From positions 16,288,376-16,352,375 of the forward strand of contig CP099854.1 of assembly GCA_030062745.1 (NCBI GenBank): a DNA stretch of 64,000 bases. The letters run 5' to 3'. Under the pieces are notes generated by a model. That model did not search any database, had not been told where the DNA came from, and saw only the letters and a list, made by a program, of their open reading frames with translations. The position numbers and the translations under genes are program-made. Positions 12,778 to 24,568 of the stretch are shown in pieces (the first letter of the stretch is position 1; each line of letters starts with the position of its first letter). The DNA comes from Capitulum mitella. Taxonomy: Eukaryota; Arthropoda; Thecostraca; Pollicipedomorpha; Pollicipedidae.

Positions 12778-12985
12778 CGGTACCTGCTGGAAGAGCGCTC
12801 GTCTTTCCGTCGTGTCAAGAGGGTTTGCGTTGCTCCGGTGTTCGATATTTGGCCACGGTTCGGCTGACATCTGGCTAAAAGACCGTCGGGCTGACTACCA
12901 CATGGTCGTGTCGCATCCTTAGCGGCACGTTTAACTTTCGCCAAAAAACCAGCTGTTACCTGGAACTTCGATCCGGTGTGGGTGT
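12778..12985 (+). mobile_element. tRNA-derived SINE, copy S2
   Basis: Same family as S1: the tail segments CTGACTACCACATGGTCGTGT, GCGGCACGTTTAACTTTCG, CAGCTGTTACC and TCGATCCGGTGTGGG line up in order with S1. The polymerase III boxes are decayed (GAAGAGCGCTCG and GGTTTGCG), so this copy is older or inactive. It lies immediately 3' of the AT microsatellite. Confidence 0.7.
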
Positions 12986-15115
12986 CGAAGTCTGTGCGTC
13001 AAGCTTTGCTTTGCGCGTGCTCCGATTCCCAAGCTCGTCCCAGGAACCATTCGAATCGAATTTAATACTCGCTGGTGGTGGGCCTGTGAGAGCAGTACTA
13101 AGCCTTTTTATTTTAGTCTTGAGCCCCCCCCCCCCTCCTCTGATGGAACTCCTGGACGCGCTTCTGCAGGCGACGCCGGAAGCCGTGCGGAGAATCGCCG
13201 CACTCCAGGCGTGTGGCGGCCTATTTCTGCGCCCTTCTGCGCCGCGTGAATTCCTGAGAAACGTTTGGTTATCGGGAGGCTGTCGACTCGTTGGACGTCC
13301 GCCGACCGCGGCGGGCCTCGGCGCTCCATTACTGCGGCTCCAGAGGCGGTGGTGGCGACCTGTCAGCGGACAGGACGGTGTCAGGGGACAGGAAACCAGT
13401 TGCGGCTTGTCATCGGAGGAAACCGAGACAGCGTCTTATCAAAAATATCGGTAAATGTGGAAAAGAAATCATACCTAATGTGTGTATAACCCTGTTCACA
13501 AAACTGAACGCACAATCGAAGTGGAATAATGTGCTCATTTTGTTCCCGCGTTCGTCAACATAGCAGGGAACATGCCCGTAAAGACACCTCACGCCGCACT
13601 GTCGCCCCACTGCCCGTGCAAGCATGCGGCACAAGGCCTTAGAGGTAGCCAGCTCACCCGCCTCAGCCAACGCTAGAATGCGATGTAATACAGAGTCCTT
13701 GATGGACGTCCGCGAAACTGCACTTCGGCCACCGGTAACGCAGTTGACAGAGCCCTTGTGAGGCGAGATAAAATCCTGCCTCGCATCGCCGCCGTCGCCG
13801 CACCGCCGTGGGTTCACCGACGATGGGTACTCGACTGCACGAGCTGGCGTCAGTGGCGGGGAAAGGAATATGTTTGTAAGACAACTATTCATTAAATTTA
13901 CTTACGTTTCGTACCAGTTTCAAGTCTTAGACGCGTATTTTGGATTATGCGCAAATGATTCAACAATGACTGCAAGCCCCAGCAGTGACGACCATTTATC
14001 CGCCCTTGAAACGGAGAGAACTTTCCGGCTGGGGCGCTGGACGCGGGCGTTCTGTCGTGGGAGTTCGTCGTGGCGGGGGTGTGGTGTGCATCTTCCTTGC
14101 AGAAAGACAAAAACCGAAAATCATGCGTCATGAAATGTTTTGTTTCTTTTATATACGCCCATCCGACAACGATCAGATGGGCGGTTAAGGAGACAGCGTA
14201 TACAAGACAGACAGCCGTGCATAAGACAGTCTGGTGATGACTGCATGATTACGTTACTACGTGACTACATGAACGTTATGGATCAGGTGTCTGTGAGACC
14301 GCAAGCCACCACTGCATGTGACCTGTCAGGGAACAGGACCGTAGTGCGGCAATCTCGAAGGATCAGGCGTTGTTGTGGTGCCTTCGGAAGACCACGGGGT
14401 GCTGCATCCATCTCGGAGGACCTGGGGTGTTGTCCGCTTCTCGGGGGGCAGAGACCTGTTGTGACATTGTGGGAAGGGGACAGAAGGATGGTGGCAGTCC
14501 TCAGCGGAAACGAGGGCGCTCCCGCGTCAAGGGAGGACCAGATCGTCTCCTCTGCGCGGAGAGGATTGGCTCATCTTGTACGAGACACGGGTCCGTGTCC
14601 CATGAAGAATGACTTCGTTGACCGTGGCAAAATCATGATATTTGGTAAGCCTGGTTCTCACTCAGCACAGCTCAGATCCAACGCAGAAACAACCTTGCCA
14701 TGAACATGCCAGCCGAGCGGCATTATAGTCCCACTCGTTCGACGGAGGTGTACCAGTACAGCCTTCTTCACCCACACATGAAGACCCTGCCCACTTCCAG
14801 TTTTGTTACTGTCTGTCTGAAGGAAGAACCATCTGCTAGAGATGCCTTAGGCGGTAGTTGAAGTGCACGTGAAATAAAGACGTTAAATGAGCGTCTGATG
14901 TACGTGCGTACCCCTCCACCGCGTTTCAGCCATTGAGTTTGCGCTATAATAGCCATATTTGACTCCACCGTAGAGCAAAGTACGCTTGGAATTTAGAAAG
15001 TGTCGTGACTGTTACTACATCTATACATGTATGCGTGTGCATATGTACGTATATATGCACACGCATACATACAACATACGCATATACTCATGCACACATA
15101 TATACAACAGTCAAC
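12986..15115. other. Unassigned DNA with weak tandem structure
   Basis: No gene recognised. Around 14350-14460 a 28-30-bp motif (TCGGAAGACC, TCGGAGGACC followed by GGGTGTTG) recurs about four times, degenerate. A poly-C run of about 13 lies near 13125. A 44-bp perfect hairpin at 15027-15070 is listed separately. Confidence 0.4.
15027..15070. repeat. Perfect 18-bp inverted repeat (hairpin)
   Basis: Arms ATGTATGCGTGTGCATAT and its exact complement flank the 8-base spacer GTACGTAT. Almost the whole element alternates purine and pyrimidine, which favours cruciform or Z-DNA. Confidence 0.9.
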
Positions 15116-15380
15116 CAAGAGTGCATTCAGACCATGTGCTAAGGTGGCCCAAATCTCCGTCCTTATAACCTTACCTACTCACAAGTGTTGACTTCTCGGA
15201 TTTCGGTCACTTTGTTGGGCCATTTTCGAAAACGGACAGGTGTATAAACAAGTCTCCATTTCCAAAACAAAATATCCACAATTTCCTCTGGAAAAACGAA
15301 GCCAAAGGGCATGTAGGCCTTTGGCCAAACGAAAGGGGCCGGGGTCATGACCTCGATGGCCCGCTTTGGATCCATCACTG
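15116..15380 (+). mobile_element. MITE family D, copy D2 (hAT type)
   Basis: It aligns with D1 at 24569 over ACCATGTGCTA, AAGTGTTGA, GAAGCCAAAGG-CATGT and the end TGGATCCATCACTG. The flanks CAGTCAAC (15108-15115) and CAGTCGAC (15381-15388) match at 7 of 8. A minus-strand GTGAGT at about 15175 looks like a splice donor but lies inside the element. Confidence 0.8.
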
Positions 15381-15639
15381 CAGTCGACCTATGACTGTAC
15401 GGGCCGGCCGCGCGGTTACCAACCCAGCCGAGAGTCGGTCCTGCGGGAGCAGTCTGCCGCGGTCTGCCGGCCCGTTTCTGGTCGGTTTCCGCACGGACGG
15501 GTGGCCGATTGTTAGTGACAGACGCTCCGCAGTAGGGCGCCGAAAATTCCGCCGGCGGAGCTATCGATTACGTCTGACCGGCGTCAGTAGCGGCGGCGGC
15601 GCGGCCGCCCAACCGGGCCATTCGGGGTCACACTGCCGG

Positions 15640-15900
15640 CTGAAGGTCATCCAAGGACGGCTCTCGGTCTCAGGTCACCAGGGTCAGACTGCTGGGTGGA
15701 GGTCATTCGGGGTCGGCCTCCTGACTGAAGGCGATGTAGGATCAGTGTCGAGATGGAGGTCATGGAAGTCTGTTGACTTAGTCAAACGGATTCAAGGTCT
15801 GTCTCCCCGTCTGAAGGTTACTCAAGGTCACTCTTACGACACCGTGACTAACCGGGGCCTCCGACTGATGGTCATTCAGAGTCAGGATTTCGATGCGAAA
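15640..15900. repeat. Degenerate GGTCA-rich tandem array, about 35-40-bp unit
   Basis: Variants of GAAGGTCATCCAAGGTC recur at about 15643, 15700, 15757, 15815 and 15868 separated by CT-rich spacers. The periodicity is loose. The GGTCA core is also the core of the tighter array at 36570. Confidence 0.45.
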
Positions 15901-16897
15901 ATCGCTCTGAGTCAGTTTTTTCACGGAGATCCTTCGTATTCGTTGTCCAGACTTGACGCATCATGGTGATCGATACTGGGCGTTCGTTGGTTAATTCTCC
16001 CTGTGATAGCCTTTCAAATTATCGCTTCTTTAAATGCCCAACTTCTAAATCACAACGGCTCGCCAAGACATCTCCTGGACTCTTTGGAACAGTTTCTCCG
16101 CCGCAAGCCAGCCCAGCCCGTGAAGATGATAATCAGAGGCAGTATCACTGATGGGCCACGATCGCACGATCCCAGTGCTTGGACCACGATCGCATTGTTC
16201 TTATTGTGACAACGGCATCAGGAATCACGAAGAGGAAGTCACAGACCTCAGATCACGGATCACGAGGTCACTGTCGTGATCAGCTGCCGGCACTTGGTTT
16301 CAGAGAACAAGATCTGGCACAAGGTCAGATCTCGCTCGCAGCGGGACGTTGTCCCAGATCTGCGTCATAAGGTTCCAGCATTCAGGCGACAATGATCCGG
16401 TCGAAAATAAAGCCAGACATAGGAATCCGCCTCTCAGCTAAAGGCGAAAAGCCCGACCGCCACATTGTTTGTCTGATTATTTAGTTTCGCGCAAAATATC
16501 TTAAGTTTTACGCGGCAGCTCTTCAGACGAGAATAAACGTACGCCTGATGGGTTTGTAGTTGCGTTGTAGGTCCGCGAACGTTACACGTCACGACCGTCT
16601 ACGGCTGTTCAGAGCTGTACATGGGGCTGAGTGTCGAGAAACCCAGAGTGCTCCTTGCAACGCTTCACGGACAGATCTCAGTCGCATCTGAGACTGACTT
16701 ACCCGTCCAGGGCACCCAAGACGATAGCGTTTCACTGTGTGCAATCTCATCTGCGGTTGTCAGGGAAGCACCCAGGATTTTTCCCAAGGGTAGAGGCAAA
16801 AGATGCGGGAAGTGATAAGCGCGCCATCTCCTCCCGCGGTTTTCCACTCGCTGTCTGCGTTTTCAAGGAATGCCGGCCTCGCGGCCCTTGTGGCTGA

Positions 16898-17094
16898 GGG
16901 TCGAGTTGCACGCTCGTTGATGCTAGCTGCCAGTCTGACCGTTCGTAGCCTTGGAGGCCACTTTGCATGTCCAGGAGGCGTTAAGCAGGCTTTGGATGTG
17001 CCTGTGGGTCGACTTTCACGCTCGTGGGTGTTGCTGCTACGCCAGTCTGACTGTTCATGGCCTCGGAACCCATGTTGCATGCCCAGGAGGCGTT
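16898..17094. repeat. Two-copy tandem duplication, about 108-112 bp
   Basis: GTCGAGTTGCACGCTCG at about 16900 recurs as GTCGACTTTCACGCTCG at 17008, and CCAGTCTGACCGTTC and CCAGGAGGCGTTAAGC recur in the same order as CCAGTCTGACTGTTC and CCAGGAGGCGTTGAGC. Identity is roughly 75 percent by eye. Confidence 0.75.
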
Positions 17095-19323
17095 GAGCGG
17101 GGGTGTGGACGGCTGTGGCGCGCCCGGCTCTTTGCTGTAGACACCTCCGCCCACACCCTCCATTTTCATACTTCAGGCTTGCCGCGACTCGCCCGTCTCC
17201 ATCCCTCCCTCCTCGATCCCGCCCCCCTCCGCCCCCCCTCCACCCGCCTGTGGCTCGTCGATGTATTCAGCTGTTCGCGATTCAATCCGGAAGCACCTGT
17301 GCATTAAAATTCGTTACGCGTTTAAGCAATTCAAATGCAAATGCGAAGGATCGGCGAAAAACACGAAATGTGTGCTCAGAGTGTACAAGCTAGAACCGGA
17401 GAGGCAAAAAGAGATAAAAAGCCGAAAACGGACAGAAAAGGCATTGCTCCCTTCTTGTGCGGTGGCAAGTGGAAAGTCACCGCGTTTTATTTATCGCGCC
17501 ACTCGAACTCAGGAGGCAGGAGGTTCTGCGCTGCAAATGCTAGATTATCGTGACCTAATTCAGAGACGATTCGAGTGCTTCTCGATCCGGTTCACGACAC
17601 TGCTCGTCGATTGACCTCGGGACGCCTGGCGACGGTAGATCTAAGACTGGACATCAGATCGCTGGTGAGCGAGGTCGGAAACCCATCGGACGTTTTGTCT
17701 AAGCCTATTGATTTCTGAGCATTTCTGCGCGGCTTCCGTTACTCCAGGACGTCAGGCGTTCGGCGTTTGACATGCGTCTGCCGGCAAGACCTCTGGCTTT
17801 GACATGGTCGAGTCGTCGACGAGTCGGCTTGAATAAACTGAGGCCACAATCGGGTTGTGAAGGACTGCGGGGACCACAGCTTCGTGTGAGGACATGGGGT
17901 ACAACCCAATCTCAGACATTATTGTCAAAATATTGGACGTCGATCATCAGTGACAAAATGATTAGAACAGGAAACCTCACGTTAGGTTCAAGCAGATTCT
18001 GAGGCGAAGGTATCTGTCTTGCAACGCTTGGAAACAAAGGTGAAAATCAAGACGTCATAGTTGTCCTGTGAATCTGTACAGATTATAATGAACATCATAA
18101 CGAGGGCATGTCGACTCGAGGTAAGGAATCTCCGTGGTGTTAGGGACGTAAAGTGGTGTAGATAACTAAGTGAAAGCTTTGTTCCTTCTCTTCCACTCTC
18201 TGTGGGCTCGTTTCTCCCACACGCGAGCGTAATCCTTCGTGTCTTCTCCGTCTTAAGCGGCAGTAGACCAATATAAGCTGGTATCAGCAAAGATGGGTAT
18301 TACGCCGCTGGAGCAATCTGCCCTCCCAACCAACGATAGCCCTAAGACCTCGCCGCCACCATTCAGACCAGTAGAATCAAAAGCTCCGGCAGCTCTTGAA
18401 CGTTGGGTTCGCCCCGCCAGTATCCGCGGAACGGCCCAGAAGCAGAATTTCTGCTCCGACGGCACCGCGCCATTTTCGGAGCCACGTGCGCAATTACCGC
18501 GGGCACTTCCACTCGGGAGAAACCATCAGTGGTAATGGCGGCCTATTGTCTGGCAGGAGGAGCAGTATGAACGGGGGCGCACCCCCCCCCCCCTCCTAAG
18601 CCCGCGAGCGTCGTCGTCGACTTGCCCGGGCCAACAGCGCCAGATTTCTTTCGTGTTCCTCGACGACTGCGAGCGGTGCTAGCTTTAACCATTGCAAAGG
18701 GCGGGAACCACCGCGTGCTTAACACCGCAGTAATGGAGCTCGTAAGCGGAAGTATCCACTTAGCGCCGACGCCGGCACTACCGCACAGGCAAGGACGTAT
18801 GAACGTCCAAAGAAGCTGGGGAGCAAAGACATTTTTACCTATAGGGCAAATGTTAGAATTCCCTAAAAATGCGGGGGGAAGTCACAGCTTCCTTCCCCCG
18901 TTGCCATGCCCGTGCGCCCAGGGACCCTCTTCGTTTCGCTCCTCGTGAAGGAGTCCTTGGCACCTGTAGAGCGATTCGACCGGCAGCGTGCGCCGCTGCT
19001 TAACCGGATTGCCCTCGGGGGGTGGGAGGGGGTGGCCGTGCGGCTCGCTGAGCACCATGAGCGGATCCAGGAACAAAAGGGCCGCAGGACTCATCGTATT
19101 TCCCAAGATGACCAAGGACGAAGACCAAAAAACGTTGATATTTTCGATAGTAGAGACAAGTATCGACGTTTGCTAGCAATCATGAGGATGTCGATATACA
19201 AGCTGGTCGTAAGCAGCTGATATATAGTGAACAGAAAGCATGGGGTAAAATATCCGATTCCCCCTATTAAAAGGCACAGTTGGAAGGTGTTACAGTAAAC
19301 ATTTGATCACAGTGTGATGACAG

Positions 19324-20208
19324 GCTCATTTCCAGTCCTCCATCGCGATCAGCTGCTCGAATTGGGCGCCCCTCTCATACACACAGAGCTCCGCCCTGTA
19401 CCTGGTGTGCCTGGCCATCTTCTGCGGCGTCTCCCCTTCATGTTGACAGCAAAGTCCTCCATGGCCTCTCGCCGCAGTGTTGGCGGCGACTGGCCAGTCC
19501 CCACATAGCTGGCCACACGTCCGTCTGCAACATCTCCAGGCAGGCTGGACCGTCCAGCGATCGCTCGAACCAGTGCACCGGGAGAGATTTGCCGTCCACA
19601 ATGCCCACCCAGGCCATCGCCTCTTTCCTGTACGCCAAATTGCACTTCTCCGCAATGCGCGGGTTCTCCGGTACTCAGATTACATCATTTTTGCGGTTGG
19701 GAGCCTGCTGGAGCACAGACCATTTCTCCTCACAACTTCACAGGACCCTCTCGAATCATTCCTTCTCAAATTCATGAGTCAGCTCGAATTATCGTCAGTC
19801 AGGAAAGTCAGCTCGAAAGAATCAAACTCGAACTCATGGGTCAGCAGAAGACGCACGCTGCCAGCAGGTGAGAGGACCAGGGCGAGGTGGGCTCAAACGG
19901 CTTCCAGTTGAGCTTTTTCTTCAGGGTCTTCCAGATCATCCCGAAGGGCATCCCGAGCTGTTCTGAGGTCAGCCTAATGTGGGCCTTGGATTGCTTCCGA
20001 AAAAATCCTTAATCCTCCGGATTTCTTCTGCAATGGGTGAAGTGCGGCCAGGAGATATGGCAGGGCGCACCGGGCTTCCGTTTTGAACCTGTTGCATAGC
20101 CTTTTGGCAGGTCATCAGCTCGGATACAGCTCCGGGCTTGTTGGGGAGAAATTGCCACCTGACGGCGGTCCTCACGAGGATAAACCTTTGCAGCTCACCG
20201 TGCTTCAA
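19324..20208 (-). pseudogene. Tc1/mariner-family transposase relic
   Basis: A decayed DDE/D transposase. Three blocks occur in the right order on the minus strand but in different frames. About 20100-19850 is an N-terminal helix-turn-helix region with KAHIRLTSEQLGMPF and LKKKLNWKPFEP. About 19755-19470 is the catalytic-core start: ERVL, stop, SCEEKW, then QQAPNRKNDVI, stop, and WVGIVDGKSLPVHWF with CLEMLQTDVWP. About 19440-19326 is the C-terminus RHTRYRAELCVYERGAQFEQLI. In the family the first catalytic Asp sits in SDEKW; here it reads SCEEKW, so it is lost. The segment carrying the second Asp (usually QDGA) and the third acidic residue is deleted between the second and third blocks. At least two frameshifts and two in-frame stops are present, so it cannot be active. 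I found no terminal inverted repeats. The family assignment is by motif order and is firm; the subfamily is not. Confidence 0.88.
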
Positions 20209-21698
20209 GGTAATTCAGCTGGACTTCTGCTTGGCGAAGGGGCAATCGGGTTTGAACTGCGGTGCGGGCTAGTGAGAAATGGCCACATGTCTGCAGAACA
20301 TGAAATGTTAAAATTCCAGATAAAATAAAATATGAAATTTCTCGATATGTAAACCACAGCACATCCAGCAGAACCTCTTGTTCGTTTGCTAATGTTGCCA
20401 CGCCAAACATACTTTGTATCAGTTCTTCCTGGTCACCCTACACAACTGTGTGCAGCATTCAGCGTGTTCTGCGTTACATTCGAGAAAAGAAGGCGAGCCC
20501 ATCCGACCCCCCCCCCCCTTACGTTTCCGCCCTCCCGAGTCGGCTAAGAGCGTGCTGAGAGCCGGGATGGCCGAATCCCCGGCGGTTCAGCGGACGGCGA
20601 CCCAGCGGAGAGGCCGGGAGCTGTCGGCGCCACTCCGGGACGGAATGGTCCATCCCGGACCGACGGGCCGCGCTGCGGGCCGGGCTTGTACGGTGGCGAG
20701 AATCCATCACCGGCAGAGAGCGCCTTCAGTCCGGTGGCCGCCGCGGGGAATCTCGGAGCGAGGGCGGGGCCTCCCCCCAAGGGACCCTAAGCTGTGTCGA
20801 GTCAGAGGCGTAATGAGCTACTGAACTACTGGGTTTCTAAGCCGTTGAGTTATTGAGCTACGACGTCTATGTCAGTCTTCGACTACACTGGATGAAAGAC
20901 GTAACTAATATTTATCTAGAGGGGTCAAGAGGCAAAACTGTGCAGAAAAATGCAACATCTTTACACGCAGTTACCTAATGGTGAGATGGAAAAATGTTCT
21001 AGGAGGCCTCTCCGGTCACGCTTCGCTGAGGCCGAGAGCTCGTAAACTAATCTTCCTCTACAGGAGAAGATAATATCCCTTTAGCTAACCTTAGCTAATC
21101 TTCCCTTTTAGGAGACGAAGGTGACCAAAGGATTACACCCTTCGTTTAGCTTCCAAATCCCATTTTCCTGCAGCGCCATCCCCTGCATTTTCGCCAGCCC
21201 CTTCGTCCACTGCAAGACAGCTCAACCTGGAAACGCGCCGGCGGCCTCGGTCGATATCAGACACTAGTCGACACCGCTGCAAAGGATTTTTTCACGTTGA
21301 ACAAAAACCGTCGGTCTGAGGTGGTCTGCATCGTGCTCTTGAAACAGCACGATGCGCCGTACTACACGTCCATTGTCCTCAAACGGACTCACTTTCCGCA
21401 AGCCGTGCGTGCGGCGCGCAGTGGCGCATCCAGGCATGCCCGATGGGTTCAATGACCCTCTTGTTATCACCAGCTTGTCAATATTACACCTTAACTGGGT
21501 TCAGGTTTATAAACATTTAGGCGTGTCTCAGCGCGCTTTCATCCTCTTGCCCCTCCCCCTAGAAAACAATTCTGTCGGTGCCCCTGGCGGTGCGTTGCCC
21601 GGACACGGTGTGCGTGCCGTCCAGTCACTGACTCGTTCGCTGAAGCGTGCGCCGGCCGAGGCCGAGCGGCGCCGTCTCGACCGACCGTTCGGCGGGCC
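20209..21698. other. Unassigned DNA
   Basis: No gene recognised. A poly-C run of about 10 lies near 20508, followed by a GC-rich patch to about 20800, then AT-richer DNA. Confidence 0.4.
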
Positions 21699-22030
21699 GT
21701 GACACCCCGAGCCGACCGGACCAGACGGGAGTACGGACCGTGACACCCCGAGCCGACCGGACCAGACGGGAGTACGGACCGGGACACCCCGAGCCGACCG
21801 GACCAGACGGGAGTACGGACCGGGACCGACCGGACCAGACGGGAGAACAGACCGGGACCGACCGGACCAGACGGGAGTACGGACCGGGACCGACCTGACC
21901 AGACGGGAGAACAGACCGGGACCGACCGGGACCGACCTGACCAGACGGGAGAACAGACCAGGACCGACCGGACCAGACTGGAGCGTGGACCGGGACCGAC
22001 CGGAGCAGATTAGAGCACAGACCGGAGCAG
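21699..22030. repeat. GC-rich minisatellite, 41-bp then about 31-bp units
   Basis: GACACCCCGAGCCGACCGG recurs at 41-bp spacing (21701, 21742, 21783). The array then switches to shorter units of about 31 bp containing GACCGGACCAGACGGGAGAA. The shorter unit equals the longer one without the ACACCCCGAGC segment. Long open frames across it on both strands come from the repeat. Confidence 0.9.
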
Positions 22031-22125
22031 CCAGCGGAGGGCCTGCCCAGTCCTCACGTGGACCCCACGTCGGCGGGGGACCCTCCGAACGGTACCGAGG
22101 CTGCTTGCCATTGCGCACTCAGCAG

Positions 22126-22283
22126 CATGACTGAAGATTTCCAAAAATGTATTGCTGGGGGGGTCCACATGAAATGTTAGGCCGTTACTTTCCAGTCGTT
22201 GCCATGAGCCTAATGTTAAAATCCTTGAATACTGGGGCCGGGGGGGGGGTCTGAACCCCCATCCCCCCGAATCGCCAGCCATG
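22126..22283 (+). mobile_element. MITE family C, copy C2
   Basis: Left end CATGACTGAAGATTTCC, right end ATCGCCAGCCATG. The flanks CTCAGCAG (22118-22125) and TTTAGCAG (22284-22291) match at 6 of 8. The interior TTTCCAGTCGTTGCCATGAG and a poly-G run are shared with C1 and C3. Confidence 0.8.
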
Positions 22284-23812
22284 TTTAGCAGCTCAGCTCA
22301 GAGCCACGCAGCGCCTTCTGCTTGACGCGTATTCTGATCCCGAACATCACCCCTGCGTGCAATTCGGACGAAACACGGTTCGTAAACCTCTCGTTGGAAC
22401 ACAGGACCGAGTCCAGGAGGCTGAGGGCTTCGCCATGGAAATTAGCTGCGATGTCTCCCGGTTCAGTCCCAAGAGGAGCAGACAGCGACCCATTGGCTCC
22501 GCTGGTTCATTTAAGCAAGGGTGTCGCTTTGAATTTCTTTGGTAGGGTTCGAGCGCAACCAGTGTCAAGTTGGCGTGCGTGTGGGTCAGCGAAATACAGC
22601 TGACCGGGATAAGCCTTTTTTCCTTCACTGTATTCATTGGAACATAACTCATCGAGAATGCTGCTGTAACCTTTCTACTTAAAGCATTTACGGAACCATA
22701 ATTTCCACCATATTTATGCATTTATATAATGCATTTGTATTCATTATTTTATTCCATGCATTGCGTACACATACTTGATATGCTTTATATGCAAATAATA
22801 CCCTTTAAACTATGCTCATGTTAACGTATGCGTGCTGCTCCCGCTACGCATTGTATCACTCGTAACAGATTATTTTACATTCGTTTAACCTCAAATGGGG
22901 CAAAGCAAAGTAGTCAGCTCCGTTCAGAGACTCACAGTTGCAGACGTTGATTTGCCCAGCGGCGTTTTGAGCCCCTTCAGCCATTTTCACCGGAAACTTA
23001 CAAACGACAAGGCAGTTCATAACCCGAAGCCCCGGTCCAGAGCCCAGTCCAGACCCCGGGATCCCATGCAGACCCCAGTCCAGACCCCAGCCCAACCCCA
23101 GGGCCTCAGTCCAGACTCCAGTCCAAATCGCCGGCGGAGCGTCACCCTCGCCCCGGCGGACGGCCGGCTCCGCGGGCCGTGACGCGGCCGTCACGGGCAC
23201 GCGTCACGGCGGCCGGCGTCACGGCGGCCGGCGTCTCCGCTCGGCCGGGCGCCGCCGGCCGCCCAGGAAGCGGCGCCGAGTGGTCCAGCCCGCGCTCGCG
23301 ACCGCCTCCTCCGCGGTGCCCGGCGCGGCCGTTTGACTGAGCCGGACGGCGCGGCGATGCATAAACCACGCCCGGCCGGCCGGTCACCACCGCCCCCTCC
23401 GCCGCCTCGGCAGCCGCAGCGGGACTTTATTGACCTAGACGCCGCGGCGGCCGGACGGGCTCCGAATAAATGCGATGACGTCACTGGCCGGAGACGCGGC
23501 CGGGCGCCGTTTCAACTCCATCGGGAGAGCCGTGACGATGAGGACGCAGCCGACGGGAATCGCTGGAGGGTTCGAGAGCTTTCGGTGCGTGCGAGCTGAG
23601 CACCCTCGGGTGCAGCGAGAAGACGGAACGCGAAAACAGAACACGAACGCAATGCATTACGAACACCCCGATAAGATTCGGGACCTTCTCGCACGGTCGA
23701 TTTCGGGTACGACGCTGGCACCCATCTCCGCCGCCGACGCTGACGTCTTCAGACGTCGCAGGCGGCAGACGAGCTCGCCCGGTGGCTCTCACGATTCTCC
23801 GGCGAATGGCGT
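22284..23812. other. Unassigned DNA, AT-rich then CpG-rich
   Basis: An AT-rich segment (22680-22880) is followed by degenerate CCAGACCCCAG repeats (23030-23120) and a CpG-rich block (23150-23480) with a CRE palindrome at 23476-23483. No splice-bounded exon recognised. Confidence 0.4.
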
Positions 23813-23961
23813 CAGGGGCGCAGCCAGGATTTCCTTAAGGGGGGAGCTCAGTGTGAACTGAATTCATAAGAAAACGGTCTGCTGGGAAGACGATGTGTAA
23901 TGGTTTCCACAAAAAATGCGGGCCTAAGGGAGGGAGCTGGTTCCCCCTTGTCCGCGCCTAT
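23813..23961 (+). mobile_element. MITE family B, copy B3
   Basis: Starts CAGGGGCGCAGCCAGG, ends CCGCGCCTATC, with the family interior GCTGGGAAGACGATGTGTAA. The flanks agree at only 5 of 8 positions, so the insertion is old or the right end is off by a base. Confidence 0.75.
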
Positions 23962-24187
23962 CGACCGCGTGCAGTAAAACACCGTCTCTCTGACCCGCGC
24001 CGGGGCCGGACGCAGAACCGGTCATTCGCCTCGGCCGCCTGCCGTGACGTCACGGGCGAGTGCAGCCGACCGCCGCCCGGCCCGAGCGGTTTGCATGCGA
24101 GACTGGCGACGGCCGCATTCTGAGCAGTTTGTGACGTACTTGGGGGGGGGGAGGCAGTGGCGTGCCGAGCGTTCCCTGAAATGGTGG

Positions 24188-24472
24188 CACCCGGAGCGAA
24201 CTGGGCTATGGGTCCCGGAGCGAATTTGGCCATGGGTCCCGGAGCGAACTGGGCCATGGGACCCGGACCGAACTGGGCCATGGGACCCGGACCGAACTGG
24301 GCCATGGGTCCCGGACCGAACTGGGCCATGGGTCCCGGAGCGAACTGGGCCATGGGACCCGGACCGAACTGGGCCATGGGTCCCGGACCGAACTGGGCCA
24401 TGGGTCCCGGAGCGAACTGGGCCATGGGTCCCGGAGCGAACTGGGCCATGGGTCCCGGACCGAACTGGGCCG
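24188..24472. repeat. 24-bp minisatellite, 12 units
   Basis: Units of 24 bp built on CGAACTGGGCCATGGGTCCC. Because 24 is divisible by three, frames stay open on both strands; the plus frame reads G-P-G-A/P-N-W-A-M twelve times. Units vary mainly at two sites (GGAGC or GGACC; GGGTCCC or GGGACCC). I treat it as non-coding because upstream and downstream sequence lacks splice-bounded coding sequence. Confidence 0.92.
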
Positions 24473-24568
24473 GGTCCGGAGTTTTCTTGATTTTGCGATG
24501 GGAAAACGTAGAGACCTGACGAGAAGGAGGTTCGAGGCTCCGAGGTCTGCTTTGCCTGCCCCTGTGCC

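Larger units (their letters stand above)
15381..19323. other. Unassigned DNA between MITE D2 and mariner relic
   Basis: About 3.9 kb without a supported gene. It contains a degenerate GGTCA-rich array and a two-copy duplication, both listed. CT-rich DNA lies near 17200. Confidence 0.4.

Noticed and set aside
13144..13454. Plausible-looking frame starting MELLDALLQATPEAV
   Set aside because: Follows a poly-C run without an acceptor or promoter and ends without a donor; no recognised domain.
15170..15180. Strong minus-strand splice donor
   Set aside because: It lies inside MITE D2 and no coding sequence adjoins it.
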